Assembly: GCF_000003815.2 (NCBI RefSeq)
Contig: NC_049986.1
Span: 18,111,969-18,175,968, forward strand
Source: Branchiostoma floridae
Lineage: Eukaryota; Chordata; Leptocardii; Amphioxiformes; Branchiostomatidae
Direction of reading: 5' to 3'
DNA: 64,000 bases
Within the stretch, counting starts at the first letter, position 1, and every line of letters begins with the position of its first letter. This document shows positions 1 to 12,430 of this stretch, in pieces. Made by a program: the position numbers and the translations under genes. Below the pieces are notes generated by a model, which worked only from the letters and a program-made list of their open reading frames with translations, ran no database searches and was not told where the DNA came from.

Positions 1-221
1 TGGCTCCAATCCAGAAATAGTTGACCAAACCTTCCCAGTTCCTCCTAATCCATATTTGCTCAAAAACTTTATCCTTGTTCCAATGCTCATATTTGAACAC
101 TACTCCCCCCCTCCTATTCAGTCTCTTCCACCCCCTGCTGCCATTATTTTTTGGAACAGCCCAATTTTTGCGGAAACCCCACAGTACGCAAAAGAAGCTT
201 CCCAGTTGCATGCTTTGCCGT

Positions 222-314
222 AGCCTGGATACCAGACTCCAGCCAGATCTCAACAGTGTCTATTTTGTGTGATAGATATTTTTGAGATTAGGCTGGGGTC
301 TGGTATCCAGGCTA
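222..314. repeat. Short inverted repeat (hairpin)
   Basis: Arms of about 23 bp (AGCCTGGATACCAGACTCC... at 222-244, its complement at 290-314) face each other around a 45-bp centre. A related single arm (AGCCTGGATGCCAAAC) occurs at 51468. It looks like a small foldback element or a MITE remnant. No gene is visible in the first 520 bases. Confidence 0.6.
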
Positions 315-1267
315 GCTTTGCAGCACTGTATATTACATAGCATGTGTTTTGGTGTTTGTGTTTATGCCGGTGATGAGGACTTAATTCGGCGGTCATGACT
401 TTGGCTGTGGTGATTTTATGCTTCCTGAGGCTTAACACTAAACACTTGAACACAACGTGTAAAAATTATTATGTGAAGTCCACAAAGTCTTGAAACAAGA
501 AATTCTTATATTTTTCCAGGACAAGATGGTGTCAAGAGAAGCAGTGCTGAGATTTTCAGGTACAAAAGTTGTGTGTTTCTTCAAACATCACTGAATATAC
601 CAAACAAAAAATAGAGGGGCTAATGACACCCCAATCTATTACCCTGTCAGTTCTGTATCCAGACGCTTGTTGATGTGTAGAAGCTATGTTTGTTAGAAAC
701 TAGTTGTTCCCTCTTTGCCTCTGAAGAACTCCGAGGAGCTCAGAATCAACACAAGTTGTTGAAACAAGTTCACACTATTACTACAGAACATGCTGAGGCA
801 TTGAACAACAGATAGGAAGCTCATTCTTGTCACATGTACAAGTCTAGATCTTAACTTCATGCGTTCTCTTGTTTGGCAGCACATCGGCCCTGGGGACAGA
901 GAAGACCAATTGTTCCAGCAGACCCTGATCCTTGACACTTTGGTAGGTATGTGTTAGAATTATATAAAAAGAACTTTAAGGTTTAGTTGCGTAAGCGTAT
1001 TCTGGTAGCCACCTGCAGAAGGCAAGTCGAAGATGAAGGCCCCTAAGAGTGAGACTAACAAAACATGTATAGACACTGTTGCAAATTTGAATGTAAAGCC
1101 ATTCCTGTTTATAAATTCATTTATGGTTGAAAGCACACAAACTTATAGAAGCCATATACCTTCGGACATGTATAAAGAATGGCGGAGACAAGAACTATTT
1201 TAATTGAAAGTCGTGCCTTCATCTTGGACCTTGCCCTTGTGTACTCAGAATCATGGACCTCTTTATG

Positions 1268-1470
1268 CCAAAGCTTGGACCACATGATGATTTCATAGTT
1301 CAACGGAATGACAGTGAAGAGAAACATTTCGCCCCTATCTGACTTCCAAGCTTTCCCCTAGCATTAACTATTTAATTATGACTTAGTAATGATGGTTTGT
1401 GTAATCTTGTTTTTTTTTTAAACCACGTTTCAGGTTGACATTTGCAGCACAAGGCATCTTTGGTACCAAG
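1268..1470. repeat. Direct duplication, copy 1 (partner 2094-2280)
   Basis: The stretch starting CCAAAGCTTGGACCACATGA and ending at a CACCAAGGT-like donor is repeated about 826 bp downstream. Shared blocks include GATGATTTCATAGTTCAAC, ACATTTCGCCCCTATCTGA and the final TTTCAG...ACCAAG|GT. The duplicated unit contains a whole candidate mini-exon with its acceptor and donor. Confidence 0.7.
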
Positions 1471-2093
1471 GTGCGTATACATTTTTCTGGCAGTTGTTTT
1501 TTGGTGAAATAATCAGTAGTCTATTGCAGTACCCCAGTAATTTTAGTAAATTTTTAGATTGTACATGGCAGTAATATTATTTTCCAAGAAAATTCTTTAA
1601 ACGGTGCTTGTATTTTAGCACTCGAGTGTTGACCAATGATGTCTTTATTTGCTACTCATGATTGCGTATGTGACGAAAACTACTGACCACCAAGATGTCA
1701 CCTGAGGTCAACACAACTTCACCCCTAACTCTTTTGACATCAGTTCAAAAGCAATTGTTTCATGACATGTGCATCAATCTTTCGATCATTTCAGGTGCAG
1801 TCCCTCCACAGCTGTGGTGGTCGTTTGGCAGGAAGATGTGAGGGAATCTTAATGTGGCTGTAGATGTCAAAGAAAGGTGCATACAATTGTGCATTTGTCT
1901 GGATTTTTAACTTTCAACTTAGTCTGGTTTAAGAATCCATACCACATGCTTGAAAGTTTTGAGATAAGTCTAAACTAAAGAAAAAATGTTGAATGTTTGT
2001 GACAACATGGAACAGATTTGTGATGTGTGTACCAATGGAAGCTAGCTTATCTATTTCCAAATCCTTCCCAAGTTGTAAGATATGTGGATTCTA

Positions 2094-2280
2094 CCAAAGC
2101 TTGGACAACATGATGATTTCATAGTTCAACAGATTATCAGTGAAGTCAACATTTCGCCCCTATCTGATTGTTCCAAGCTCTGCTCAGATTCTATCATTCA
2201 CCATTTGGTTATGTCATAAGTAACGTCCTTTTTCTAAAATCTGATTTCAGTTTGACCCATGCAAGGCATGCTCCACCAAG
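2094..2280. repeat. Direct duplication, copy 2 (partner 1268-1470)
   Basis: Second copy of the duplicated block. Its exon-like end (2251-2280) is 30 nt against 37 nt in copy 1, so the pair has drifted by small indels. Confidence 0.7.
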
Positions 2281-3673
2281 GTATGTATTACCATCTTTTG
2301 TTGATAATTGATTAGTCTTTTGGTTACTTGAACCTTGAACCTTGTCCATGGATTATCCTGTTCTTATGGAAGACCAAGAAAAGAGAATGAAGATAAATAA
2401 AGCAAAAGTTTTGGTACGTTTTTGCTAGCACACTACACAAGGCTTCGGTGATGATTGCATATCGCATTGCCCATTATCTGACTCTCCACGCAAACCCCCA
2501 TGGGGACGTTTTTGTCCGTCTGAGACTGCCTTGATGTCTTATAAACGTCGATGATATATTCATCTGTTACTTTGAATTTAAAACCCTCTTTTTGTGCTGC
2601 AGATGTGGCAGGAAAGGAGGAAAAGAACTACATCCTTGATGCTCCTCCTCCTCAAAGAGGTTTGTAATGCTTTCTTTCACATAAAGATTTAAGACAAATA
2701 CCTGAAGGTAGTTTGTGAGTATGCTTTCTCACAAATGTAGCTTGGCCAGTTGGGATGACATCCTTAGCTTAACATAGGTCATGTTTTGTGACAGATATGT
2801 GATTATTGTCCTGTACTTGAGAGGAATAAGAAACACTGACATGGGTATGATGATCCTTTCCACCAACGCTGAACCGCGTGATGTTCACTTTTTAGCTCTA
2901 TCTGACCATGTGCCTTGTACATGTACTTATGTAACTTGTCAGCACTCAAAAACTTTACAGTAAACTTTTGATTTCTGTCCTTTCAGACTGATGGGGAAAT
3001 GGGTGCATGAAACAGCAGCACAAACAGGTATGTAATCTTTCATATCTACAATATTCAAGATAAAATAGTACAGCCATCTATAATAATTGGATAAAGTATG
3101 GGATAGTTTTGTAAACCAACATCAAATTTAGAGCTGCAAGCTGCATGCATCAAAACTACCTTTTGTCACAGCAGAATGTTCCAAAGGACTATGCCAATGA
3201 TGAAAGTTGATTCTGCCAATATGAAATCCGTGTGTTTCTGATTCTACATCAAGCCCGTATATATCTGAGGCATAGTCAAGTATTGTATGTATGCACCAAC
3301 CAGTAAATGTTGATGATATGTATAGTCTGTATTTATAGTATCCATTTTTGTGTTGATAGGAGAATGGATATCAGGGTCTACCTTATTCCAAAGAACAGTC
3401 ATCGTTTGGTAAGTTCATTTTTCAAAACATGAATGGGCGTCTACTATTTGTGTTTGAAGCATTGTAAAATTATTTTTCTAGAGCAGTGTTCAAAATACAC
3501 ACTTGCAAATGCAGGGGTGCCACCCACATTTTGCTTGGTGCAACTAAATAGTAATTTTAAACCAAGGCAGCGCAGTGCTCAAACAAAAAATTTACATTTG
3601 GAACACTGCTTTTCCCCACCTATATGCATAAGCTTTTGTATTTATTTCTTGATGCCTTGACGTTGTACTGTGA

Positions 3674-3858
3674 ATGATGTAGTACATATTGTGAGTAATG
3701 ATGAAGTACACAGCTAGTGATGAGATGATACACAGTAGGTGATGTATGAAGCGCGTAATGATGTAGTACAGTTAGCGATGATGTAAGTGATGATGTAGTA
3801 CTCAGTAAGTGATGTAGTACACAGTGAGTAAAAGAAGTACACAGTGAGTGATGACTAA
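3674..3858. repeat. Degenerate tandem repeat, GTGATGATGTAGTACACA-type unit
   Basis: About eight imperfect units built on the words TGATG(T)AGTACACAGT and GTGAGTGATG repeat at roughly 20-25 bp. No coding potential is visible. Confidence 0.7.
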
Positions 3859-4301
3859 GGATAATGGGAATCTCTCTGATAACCAGTGAAGAGAGACATC
3901 CTTATTTCTGACATGTGTACTTTATATAATAAAGTACACTTAACAACACCACTGATGAAAGTATTCTGCCAAATGAGGGTCCGGTGATATGACCATCTAG
4001 CCCGTAGATATAACTATCTGAGGTGTTGTTTTGTGTATCATTTTTTACTGCAGAGGATATATGGAGAAATCAGTAACTTAGTACTAACATCAAAGAAAGT
4101 TTAGGTCTTTAAACAAGTTTGATGCAGCAATTGATTGAAGTAACACTTTTTTTATCCTTTTCCCTGTTCAGTATATTGCAAGAGGCAAATGGTTCCAAGG
4201 ACCTGTAGTGTTGCTAAAAGTAAGTAACAAATATATTAGTGCCAGACAGTGTCTTTGCATAGCTAGTGGTGTGTGCTAGTCATACGATAAAGTTCCCTAC
4301 A

Positions 4302-4416
4302 TTTCCAATGCTTAGAAGTGTTGAAGTTTTCCAATGCCTAGAAATGAATTTTTCCAATTAGAAATAGAATTTTCCCATGTTTAGAAGTGAAGTTTTCCAA
4401 TGCTTAAAGTGAAGTT
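4302..4416. repeat. Degenerate tandem repeat, TTTTCCAATGCTTAGAAGTG unit
   Basis: Four to five imperfect units of about 26 bp (TTTCCAATGCCTAGAAATGAA and variants) lie just upstream of a candidate mini-exon. Confidence 0.65.
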
Positions 4417-6000
4417 CAGGGTATGTGATGACAACTATTGAACTCTCTCACTGAAATAAAGTGAAGACAGATAACTTCTGATACCACCATAAAGTCAGGA
4501 CTGCTGCATATATTGTATGTGCACAGGTTGTCTTGTCTACACTGTATACTTAAATGTTTCCTGCAATTTCTTATTCTTTTGCCAGGTGGCATGACTAGGT
4601 CTGGCACTACACAGACAACGGGATTGAGCCAGCAAAGCCAAATGAACATGTAAGCACAAACTACTTTGCTTGAACTTTATATCATTTTGCTGTAATAAAA
4701 GACTAAACTTTTTTTGTAGTGATAGAATCTGACTTGTAACATGATGAACTAACTACTAAACTGATGTTAGTGTGATGTGTTTTTTCCCTAACCTACTCTG
4801 ATGTTGCAAGTTCAGTATATATATTAATAGTTTGAAAGTTTTCTTTTTACTTTGAGTTGACATCTTTTTGTTTGTCGTTTTTTAAATCTTAGGATAACAA
4901 ATCTGTCAACAAGGATACAAATTGCATGTAAGTGTTAATTTTGGATTTTCCAACACCTTATTCTGTAACTGGCACATGGCACCAGATTTGTAATGGTGGT
5001 CTGGAAAAATTAACATTAAATTCATTTTTAAAACTAAAAAATTATCTGTGCACTCGCACCAAAGATCCCATTTGCAAACATTGCCTCAGAATTTTTTTTG
5101 TGTGTGTGAATGGGGTTTCTTGGCAATAGCTGCACCATGATAATTTCATTGGAAGTTGTTGAAATAACCACAAGTAACAAGTAACATGTAAGTACTGGTC
5201 TTGCAGGGTGATGACTAAGTATTGCAGATAGGGACACATGAATATATGATGTTTAGAAATGCATACACTGACTGCAAGACCAAGAACACCTTAAGCCTTT
5301 CTTGAAATTTCTTAAGCCCTGTGAGAAATTCATATTTTTCTATCATGACTTACTTACAGGACCTTGATGGCAGCCAAGCAGGAATGAAAAGGTATGCAAA
5401 GTCTTCATGTGCCCGATTTTATTTAGTTTTCCTAGAATCCTACAAATTGCCACCGTGCAGATGATGACTTGTGTTTGTATGACACATGTAGTGATTATGA
5501 AAAAACAAATTAATGGATCGATAGGACTGATGCACATGGCTGGCATTCCTTACCGAGTAGACAGTAATATACAACACTACATTCTAGGAATGTTCTCACA
5601 TTATGACTAGTGGTGAACTCATTTCTTAGAATATACAGATATCAGTATGCACAGAAGTCTTGGTATTCCTCTTGCATAATGAAGATTTGTACTTTGAACT
5701 CCCATCATACTAATTATTTTTATTGAACTGTTCCCTTGGTGTAATTTGTTGCTTATTTATGTCATTTCCCAGGTGCAAGAGAGACCAAGTGGGTGATGTG
5801 CTGCATTCTGGATTTCCTTTTGCTTTGATAATAAGAAATGAAATGTTGGAAAGTTAAAGAAACTTACAACTAATGTCTTGCAAGTTTCAAGATGATTAAA
5901 ATATTCATATGGAATACTTGGTGGCTTTGTCTTTTTCTCTTTTATGTAAACCTTCAAAGATAATTAAAGATAGTCCATACTGGTCTCCTCCAAGAGTACA

Positions 6001-6256
6001 CCAGGGCTCTAGCAAGTCCAGTTTTTCCATCATCCCAATGTTTTCCCAGTGATGGCAAAATCCGAAAAAGTATTTTTTTTTTTTTTTTTTAAGCAAAATA
6101 GAAAAATAAAACTGTCAATGCAGACTGACCTTCTTGGATTTTTTTTTCAAATCTGAATATCAAAGTAACCAATATTTGTCAACATTAATGGAATGGTCTT
6201 AACCTTTTTCTCTAAAATGTTGCCAAAAAAAAAAAACAGGAACTAGCTAGAGCCAT
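6001..6256. mobile_element. Degenerate hAT-like MITE
   Basis: The left end CAGGGCTCTAGCAAG and the right end CTAGCTAGAGCC are inverted. They match the ends of the intact element at 43130-43488. Poly-T and poly-A runs occupy the interior. The target duplication is no longer clear, so this is an old copy. Confidence 0.5.
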
Positions 6257-8078
6257 CTTGTCCTTACACTTCACTGAAATCCATCCATTGGCTCTATATA
6301 GGTCCAATCATAACATCAGTGTTACACCCAAGTTCAATTTGGTTTAATTTTCTTCAAGGTCTTAAGATTGTTGATCCCTGGAAGAAGCCTGGAGCTTTGA
6401 TCTGCTGCCCCTTAAACAACAATGGTTGGAAATGTTTTGACCATTGGGAGTGGACCCAAGCTAAAATGGCTGGACTCCAGGCTATGTTGGAAGATATCTA
6501 TATCACTATATGTGTCAAAATTACTTACAAAGTCATTTGGTGGTGACTGTACTCTGTTATGAACATTCTTCAAAGATTACTTTCATCAATGAAAAAAAGT
6601 CAAGGATGATCGAAACAAAACCAATGTCTTACAGTTGCTTTTTTTGGGTGACCATTATCCAAGAACTATAAAATCATAAAGCATTTACTAGCAGTATCTT
6701 ACAGTCCTCATACCATTCTGGGCACACATCAATGTCAAAATATTCAAAGCTAGATCTAATCAGTCAATTCACATTGATAAGTACATAAAACAGTACAATA
6801 GCCTTGTTATCCACGAGCCAAGATATGATACTAAAGAGTTCATGAAATAGGCACATTGATTATCTCCAAGCAGCTCTGGGGTCCAAGATCATAACATTTT
6901 CAGACTTACCCACGAGATTGACCCTGAGCTGGGGTAATGGTAGCCGCTATTACAGACTTATAGCAGCGCTACCTTTTACTTTATTGGGGGAGTTCTGAGT
7001 GTAATTTTCAACATGTGGTAAGGTTCTCAAATGCCAACAGAGGAAGTTGAGTAACAGATTAGCTGCTGGTATAAGCTGTATCAAAAGCCTCGGCCAGGTT
7101 TTTAAACTGCCATATGTCACCAGTAAATTTGCTTGGAGAACCTCATCCGATGTTGAAAATTGAGTAAAACTGCTGCTGGAAGTCTGCAAAGGAGGCAATT
7201 GATATTGTAACGCAATGTCTGAGATTGAGAAGCTTGGCCAGTCAAACACAATACAATTTCCTACACCAACATCTGCCTTGAGATACATTTTTATGCACTT
7301 TGACTTGGAAAGTCTTGGCCATCAACCCTATTCTGATATTCAGGATTGACAATCAGAGCATAGGTGGGAATGTGGCTATGTAAATATGGTAATCTTTATT
7401 TGCACACGACAGTATAGGACAAGCCTATTAAATGGTACAGTATAACTTTTGATTAATGACCTGGACAAAAAAAACAAGTACATTGTAGATGTAGGGTTGG
7501 GGTTGTTGTTTTTTTACTTGCACGCTGCTACAGGGCAAGACTTATGATATAGTAAAATTATATCAGTTAAATACCAGGTCAAAAATCAAGCAGATGTATG
7601 GTGGTCGTTTGTCCTTACTTTCACACTATGCTTAAGTAGGGTAAAAAAAAAAAAACAAGCTGTAAGGTGGTCACTGTGAAAACATTTTCGCGAAGATGTT
7701 GCATTTCTGGTCCTATATGTTAATGTTATCCTGAAATTTTGACCAGATTGCAAAAGGCGTTTTGGTTTCATTTCATGGCCAAAATGTAATAATTTACTGT
7801 GGTAGTAACTTGGCATCCCTGTGAGCTTTTGATTTTTGGGAACGCTTTGAAATTTTGAATTGACATGTTTTTACTTTTGTCTCTAACTCCCACACACATA
7901 CGCGCGCACACGTATGTACGTATGTACGCGCACAGGGACGCATAAATGTACCACATTTGTACACGCAAACGCACACAGGCACGCGCGCTCACACGTACAC
8001 AAACGCACAAACACATGCGCGCACAAACGGGCACATTTACTCACTCATACTCACATAACGTGTATCCAGAGCTGTGAA
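6257..8078. other. Intergenic stretch without a recognised gene
   Basis: ORFs up to 112 codons (for example 6950-7288, minus strand) have no recognisable domain or splice context. Poly-A/T tracts and a purine-pyrimidine microsatellite are the only structure I can support. Confidence 0.4.
7890..8040. repeat. CA/CG-rich microsatellite
   Basis: This stretch is alternating purine-pyrimidine sequence (ACACACATACGCGCGCACAC and similar), with ACGTATGTACGTATGTACG near 7910. Overlapping minus-strand ORFs rich in Cys, Val and Arg are artefacts of the repeat. It lies just beyond the 3' end of the Kelch gene. Confidence 0.8.
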
Positions 8079-8679
8079 TCAAGCTGACTCTGACTCAGAG
8101 CCCTCGGTCTTCTTACAGTCCATCTCTTGCATTTCCACTACTGTAAGGTCCCGGCTGTGCCACGCTACGCGGTTCTTCTGGGTTTGGAGGAAACTGTAGC
8201 CGAATAAGGCAAAAGGAAGGGGCGTCTGTACCCTGGGTGTCTGACTCTCGCCGGGATCGGCAGAAAATGTGCTTGGTAGCTCGAGCTCAGTCTGTTCTTC
8301 CCACAGACCTAGACTAGAACTCCGGGGAGGGACGGCGGGGGAATAGCCCCAAGGGGATGGCGTCTGCCTTTTGCGGGGCTCTTCCCGCCAACCTAGATAA
8401 GCACTCCGGGACAGGGGAGGTCTCCATCGGCGTCGCTGGCCGCCGAGGGTCTGGTACCCAAACAATTGAAACTTGTAGTGGCCAATGGTATCGACAATGT
8501 CCTTCTGTCCATGATAGTAGCAGTAGCTGCTCTCACACAGTGCACGAAGGAAGTTCCACTCGAAACAGTGCCCCTTATGTAGGGTGTTGTTTTCGGCGTC
8601 GAAGATGTATAGGTCTGAGCTCTGCGTATATCCGGTACGGATGTAGACCTTGCCACCGACTGCAGTTGTAAGAATGTCC
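8079..8679 (-). CDS. Probable 3' exon of the BTB-Kelch gene (partial, ends at gap)
   Basis: From the gap edge the minus strand stays open for 200 codons to a TGA at 8079-8081. Near its start lies a Kelch-blade core, AVGGKVYIRTG, followed by SSDLYIFDAENNTL, the usual pattern of a glycine pair then an aromatic strand. The BTB-BACK-Kelch exon upstream on the same strand (10490-12041) stops after about two and a half blades, so this fits as its missing C-terminal part. A sequence CTGCAG|TCGGTGG could be the true acceptor. The last 110 residues are Arg/Pro/Ser-rich, without a known domain. The 100-N gap hides the true 5' boundary; the reading frame beyond the gap is repeat-like and was not included. 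Confidence 0.5.
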
Positions 8680-8779
8680 NNNNNNNNNNNNNNNNNNNNN
8701 NNNNNNNNNNNNNNNNNNNNNNNNNNNNNNNNNNNNNNNNNNNNNNNNNNNNNNNNNNNNNNNNNNNNNNNNNNNNNNN
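8680..8779. other. Assembly gap (100 N)
   Basis: A run of 100 N that cuts the probable 3' exon of the Kelch gene. The right flank is G/C homopolymer-rich, a likely cause of assembly failure. Confidence 0.95.
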
Positions 8780-8999
8780 GGGGTTTCCCCCCTCTCGTTG
8801 GGGGGGTTTGGGGGGTCTCCCCCGAGAACTTTTTAAAATAAAGAGGGTCTCTGGTGCCTTTTAGAGCCATTTTTGTGCAAAAATAACCAACGAATCAACA
8901 CTGACTTTTAGGGCTGAACAAATATAATAAACGAACGAACACTGTTTTTTATAGTTAGCAATCTCACATTCAACAATCATATTTTTGGCCTGGGAAAAC

Positions 9000-9540
9000 G
9001 GCCATCGAAACATGTCTTGAGCCGAGGGGAGGGCCATCGAAAAAGGGGCCTTAAAAATACAAGCAAAATGTGCCCCTGAAATGCAGGAAATGAAGTTTCA
9101 GGTGGTCAAGATTTCAATTTTTCTCTGGACGTCCCTGACGACGGCTTGCGCCTCCGGCGCCCACGACGCTCCGGTGCTCGTCGCCATCAAAAATCTTTTC
9201 CCCTGACAGAAATGTCATTACATTTAGCATTGTCTACCAGCAAAGTTTATCCCTCAAAGTGCAGAAAATCCTGTTTCAGAGGGTTCAAATTTCAACATTT
9301 TTCTCCAGACCTACCTTGCGACGACTCGTGCGCTCGAAGTTGTGAAAATACGTTGGGGGGTCGTCGCCCTCAATAATATAAGCTAAAAACCCTATAGCTA
9401 CCAGAAAGGCTATTAAACTTAGCTTAGTCTGCCAGCAAATCTGTCCATCAAAAGTTAGGAAAGATCGTTTCAGATGGTCAAGATTTCAAAATTTTCCCGG
9501 GAGAGCATGCCCCGAACCGCCTAGGATTACGTCAATATTG
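9000..9540. repeat. Three degenerate tandem units of about 200 bp
   Basis: Each unit carries a block like AAATTTCAGGTGGTCAAGAT, then TTTTTCTCTGGAC..., a GACGACG-rich stretch and CTACCAGCAAAG/CTGCCAGCAAAT. Blocks recur near 9100, 9285 and 9475. The origin is unknown; there is no continuous ORF. Confidence 0.6.
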
Positions 9541-10439
9541 TTCGCCCTCCCCATAAGAAATTTGCTGCAGCCGCCTCTGTCGTGTAATTCCATGTTCGCA
9601 CGAAGTTTACGAAGACTATAGAAACTAAAATTGGTATCAATATCAATCATGTGTGCACCAGTTCTTTGGAAACGGAATGGTTCACGGACGGCAACGGGAT
9701 AAAACATTATGATGTTTACTTTCGTGACAGCGGGCTCTCTGCTGCGTGCATATGACATAATCATGCATATGATGGCGCGAAAATTTTTTGGCAAGTTTGT
9801 TGGTTGGCCGAAATAACTCCCGTTTTGGAATGATTACAGCAGTATTGAAGCGGTTTTCGTCACGATATCGCTAAAATGTACCCAAGTCTCTTCCAAGTAG
9901 AACATTAATCTAGTTTCTTTTGTGTAAATATCGTACATGTGTAGTGGAAAAGATCGCCGTTTTTTTTTTTACCTGACCCATTTTGCATCAGCCCTCCCCC
10001 CGGTAAATATCGTCAAGTCTCTTAGCGGAGACATATCGTAAGTTTGACACATTTTTACTCCTGACATTTACCTTCACAGTATGAATGAATGAATGTTTAA
10101 TATTGTATCTTGCGTCGCTCAGTCCACATGGGCTAATAGGGCACCAAAATAACAAATATAATAACAATATTAGAGTCAGATGGAACATAAGCGAGTTCCA
10201 AAAGAGGGCGGGAGTATTGCCAACTTCCTGGTTACAGAACATTCTGGCAATGCCTGCAAAGACCGACGCAATGAGGAAGTAAAAGTGGGAGGAGTGCGCC
10301 TTGGCATTGTTGGTTAGCGGCTTTGTATTGTCGCCGCTTCGCTGAAACTTTCGCTGATTTTCTGTATTTCTTTGTGGAATTCCTTTTTTTTTTTGGTGGT
10401 CCAGCCGAATTTTTTTTGGGGTCCAGCCAAAGGGGGGGC

Positions 10440-10480
10440 GCGCGCCGGGTGCGCCCCCCCCCCCCTAAATCCGCGCCTGC
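10440..10480. repeat. G/C-rich repeat fragment interrupting the Kelch reading frame
   Basis: On the minus strand a sequence beginning GCAGGCGCGGATTTAGGG runs into long C/G homopolymers and GGCTGGACC repeats. The ORF continues through it to 10314, but the encoded tail (basic, low complexity) has no Kelch character. I read it as intron or transposable-element sequence, not protein. Confidence 0.5.
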
Positions 10481-10489
10481 AATGGCTGT

Positions 10490-12041
10490 TAAGATCAGGT
10501 TCGAGGAAGTGAATATTCGCGCTTTTCGGTAACTTCATCCAACGCGTATATGGAGGATAATAGCAATCCATGGTCACCAAAGACGAATCCTCGACGTCAC
10601 CGCCAACGAGGAGGAGTTTGCCGGCAACGGCCACCGAATGGTGCTCTGCCCTGCCGCGAGGCATGTCCGGCAATCTCACCCAAATGTCTGACTTGAAATC
10701 GTACCGGAAGGCTTGCCTTGACGGGGCGGTGTGAGCACCCTCGCCGACCAGAGGATGGACGCGCCCGCCTGTCACGTACAGGTATTTTCCTGCGCATGCC
10801 ACGCTCATGTAGCCGGCGACAGTTGTCGGTAGGTCAGTGATGTGGTAGTACTGACGACTAGCTGGATCTAGGCAAATTATGCTTTGCAGGGGCGATGGCT
10901 GCACAATGCCGGGCGCGGGGTGCTCGTCGTGAAGATGTGGTTTCCTGACTGCCTTCCAACCGCCGACAATGATTGCCAGGTCCACCGATATCTCGCGTCT
11001 TGGACTGCTTTTAGCCTCTTCTCCCTTCGCAGCAACAGCCAATTGTCTACAAAGAAGTTGTTTATTCTGTGCTTCTATGATCTTTGTCAAGCATTCTTCA
11101 TCTGCGGACTCGCACGGTATCACAGGGAGTAGCTCAAGCTCCTTTATCATCCGGACCCTCACGCAAGTTAGATGGGTCTGTTTCAAAATCCTTACGACAG
11201 CTGTTTGACGGCTCTCAGGGACATGGTCGAGCCATCTTATCACAGACTGAACGACGTCGGCTTCATTCCTACGCGTGACGTTCAGATACTTGTCTTCGAG
11301 TAGATCTAAGAGCTCTTGCAACGAAAGGCTAAGGAACTCCTCGCCTTGTGTGACGTCAAAGAGGTTTGACACTGCCATGTTCCTTGAGCTGTTATTCAGG
11401 TCAGAAAGACCATACATGTCGGCCAGACGCATGACGCCCAGGCAGTTGGACGGGCAGAGGTTGGCTTGGATGAACATACAGCAGTACGGCAGAATCCTTT
11501 CACACAGTAGCATGTGTCCCGTTTGCAGAATGTCTTGGACATCGTCTTTACAGATGATGATTTCTCCTGTATACAGGAAGTCCAGAACTTTGGAGAAGCT
11601 GTTGGCGTCAATCCCGTGCAGTTGTATTACCTTTGAACTACTCTCGGCTAGGTTGGACGAAAACATGGTCTTGAAGTACGGTGTGGTTCCCAACACGGCA
11701 CGATGACAAGGGAACTCCCTATCCCCGACTTGTACCACCACATCAATGAAGTCCCCGGTCTGACGATGGCTGGCAAGGTCAGCAACAAGCTCGCGTCCTT
11801 GGGCGTAGTTTACGAAGTCACCGGGGCCGTCTCTCAAAATTGTCAATCTTGTTGTTAGCTGTGAAGCATGAGTGAGTGAGTGAGCTGACTGTCTGTAATC
11901 CCTGTTGCGCGGTGGCGGCAGCAATGTGTACCGGGATGGCATAGGAACGTAATCATCAAAATCATAGCCATGGCAATCTTCACTGAATGATGACGTTACA
12001 GTGTCATAGTCGTCAGCACTGGAATCATACCCCCTGAGCAT
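10490..12041 (-). CDS. BTB-BACK-Kelch protein (KLHL family), 5' coding exon
   Basis: The protein is likely a substrate adaptor for cullin-3 ubiquitin ligases, the known role of the family. The start at 12039-12041 has a very good context (AGCCACCATGC). Residues 1-85 are a Ser/Tyr/Asp-rich extension. A BTB domain spans about 87-195 (GDFIDVVVQVGDREFPCHRA, then YFKTMFSSNLAES). A BACK domain spans about 200-300 (LGVMRLADMYGL; ...DVVQSVIRWL). Kelch blades follow from about 353 (DLAIIVGGW, KYLYVTGGR, KLLLVGGD). Similarity ends near residue 516 (FLEPD); the open frame then runs through a repeat to 10314, so a splice junction or insertion lies near 10485. The remaining blades are probably the exon at 8079-8679. 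An upstream acceptor (TTTGTCCAACAG) on this strand places the exon start at 12071 and implies a 5' UTR exon. The exact KLHL subfamily is not resolved. Confidence 0.9.
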
Positions 12042-12070
12042 GGTGGCTGTTCACTAGGTATTCATTGAAA

Positions 12071-12430
12071 TCTGTTGGACAAAATGATGCGGGACCAAGT
12101 TTTTATGGCCGTAGATATATAGAGACACAAAAATAATTCAAGGATGCAAAGCAAGTAAAAATACGCACGACAATACATATGCCTGTACCATAAAGTATCA
12201 AAGTCCATCTCTGATTGAACATGAATTTTGGAACTAGCCCACCAACCTGAAAATGTCCAGTCCTGATGTCCACGTAGAACAGCAATGTGTCCTATGTGAT
12301 GCTATTCAACAGACGTCTTATAAAATGACATCAAAATGCTCGGACAAGAACCAACCGAGACCAGGAAACGCTCCGTTTTTACGTTACCACTTCCTCGTGC
12401 CAGTCTCGGTGCTCGCTTAATTATGGGTGC
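12071..12430 (-). promoter_or_regulatory. Probable 5' UTR exon and promoter side of the Kelch gene
   Basis: On the minus strand an acceptor lies 30 bases before the start codon exon (ends at 12072). A possible donor, TTTTCAG|GTTGGTGG, lies at about 12245. GC-richer sequence at 12330-12430 could hold the transcription start. This is inferred from splice-like sites only. Confidence 0.3.

Larger units (their letters stand above)
520..5800 (+). ncRNA. Candidate multi-exon spliced transcript, probably non-coding
   Basis: A series of short segments is bounded by pyrimidine-AG and GT(A/G)-type sites: 520-559, 880-942, 1434-1470, 1795-1876, 2251-2280, 2603-2659, 2987-3027, 3360-3408, 4172-4219, 4586-4649, 4893-4927, 5360-5391 and a last segment from 5773. 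They lie about 300-700 bases apart and are 30-82 nt long. I tried to join them in frame; stops appear in exons 6-7 in every compatible phase, so they do not form one protein. An AATAAA lies near 6104. This could be a spliced lncRNA or untranslated exons, or chance matches to splice consensus. No product is recognised. Confidence 0.25.

Noticed and set aside
6950-7288. 112-codon minus-strand ORF
   Set aside because: No domain, no splice context and no relative in the window; kept as unannotated.
8780-8870. N-terminal part of the minus-strand ORF across the gap
   Set aside because: The frame across 100 N is meaningless, and the flank is G/C homopolymer repeat, not Kelch sequence.
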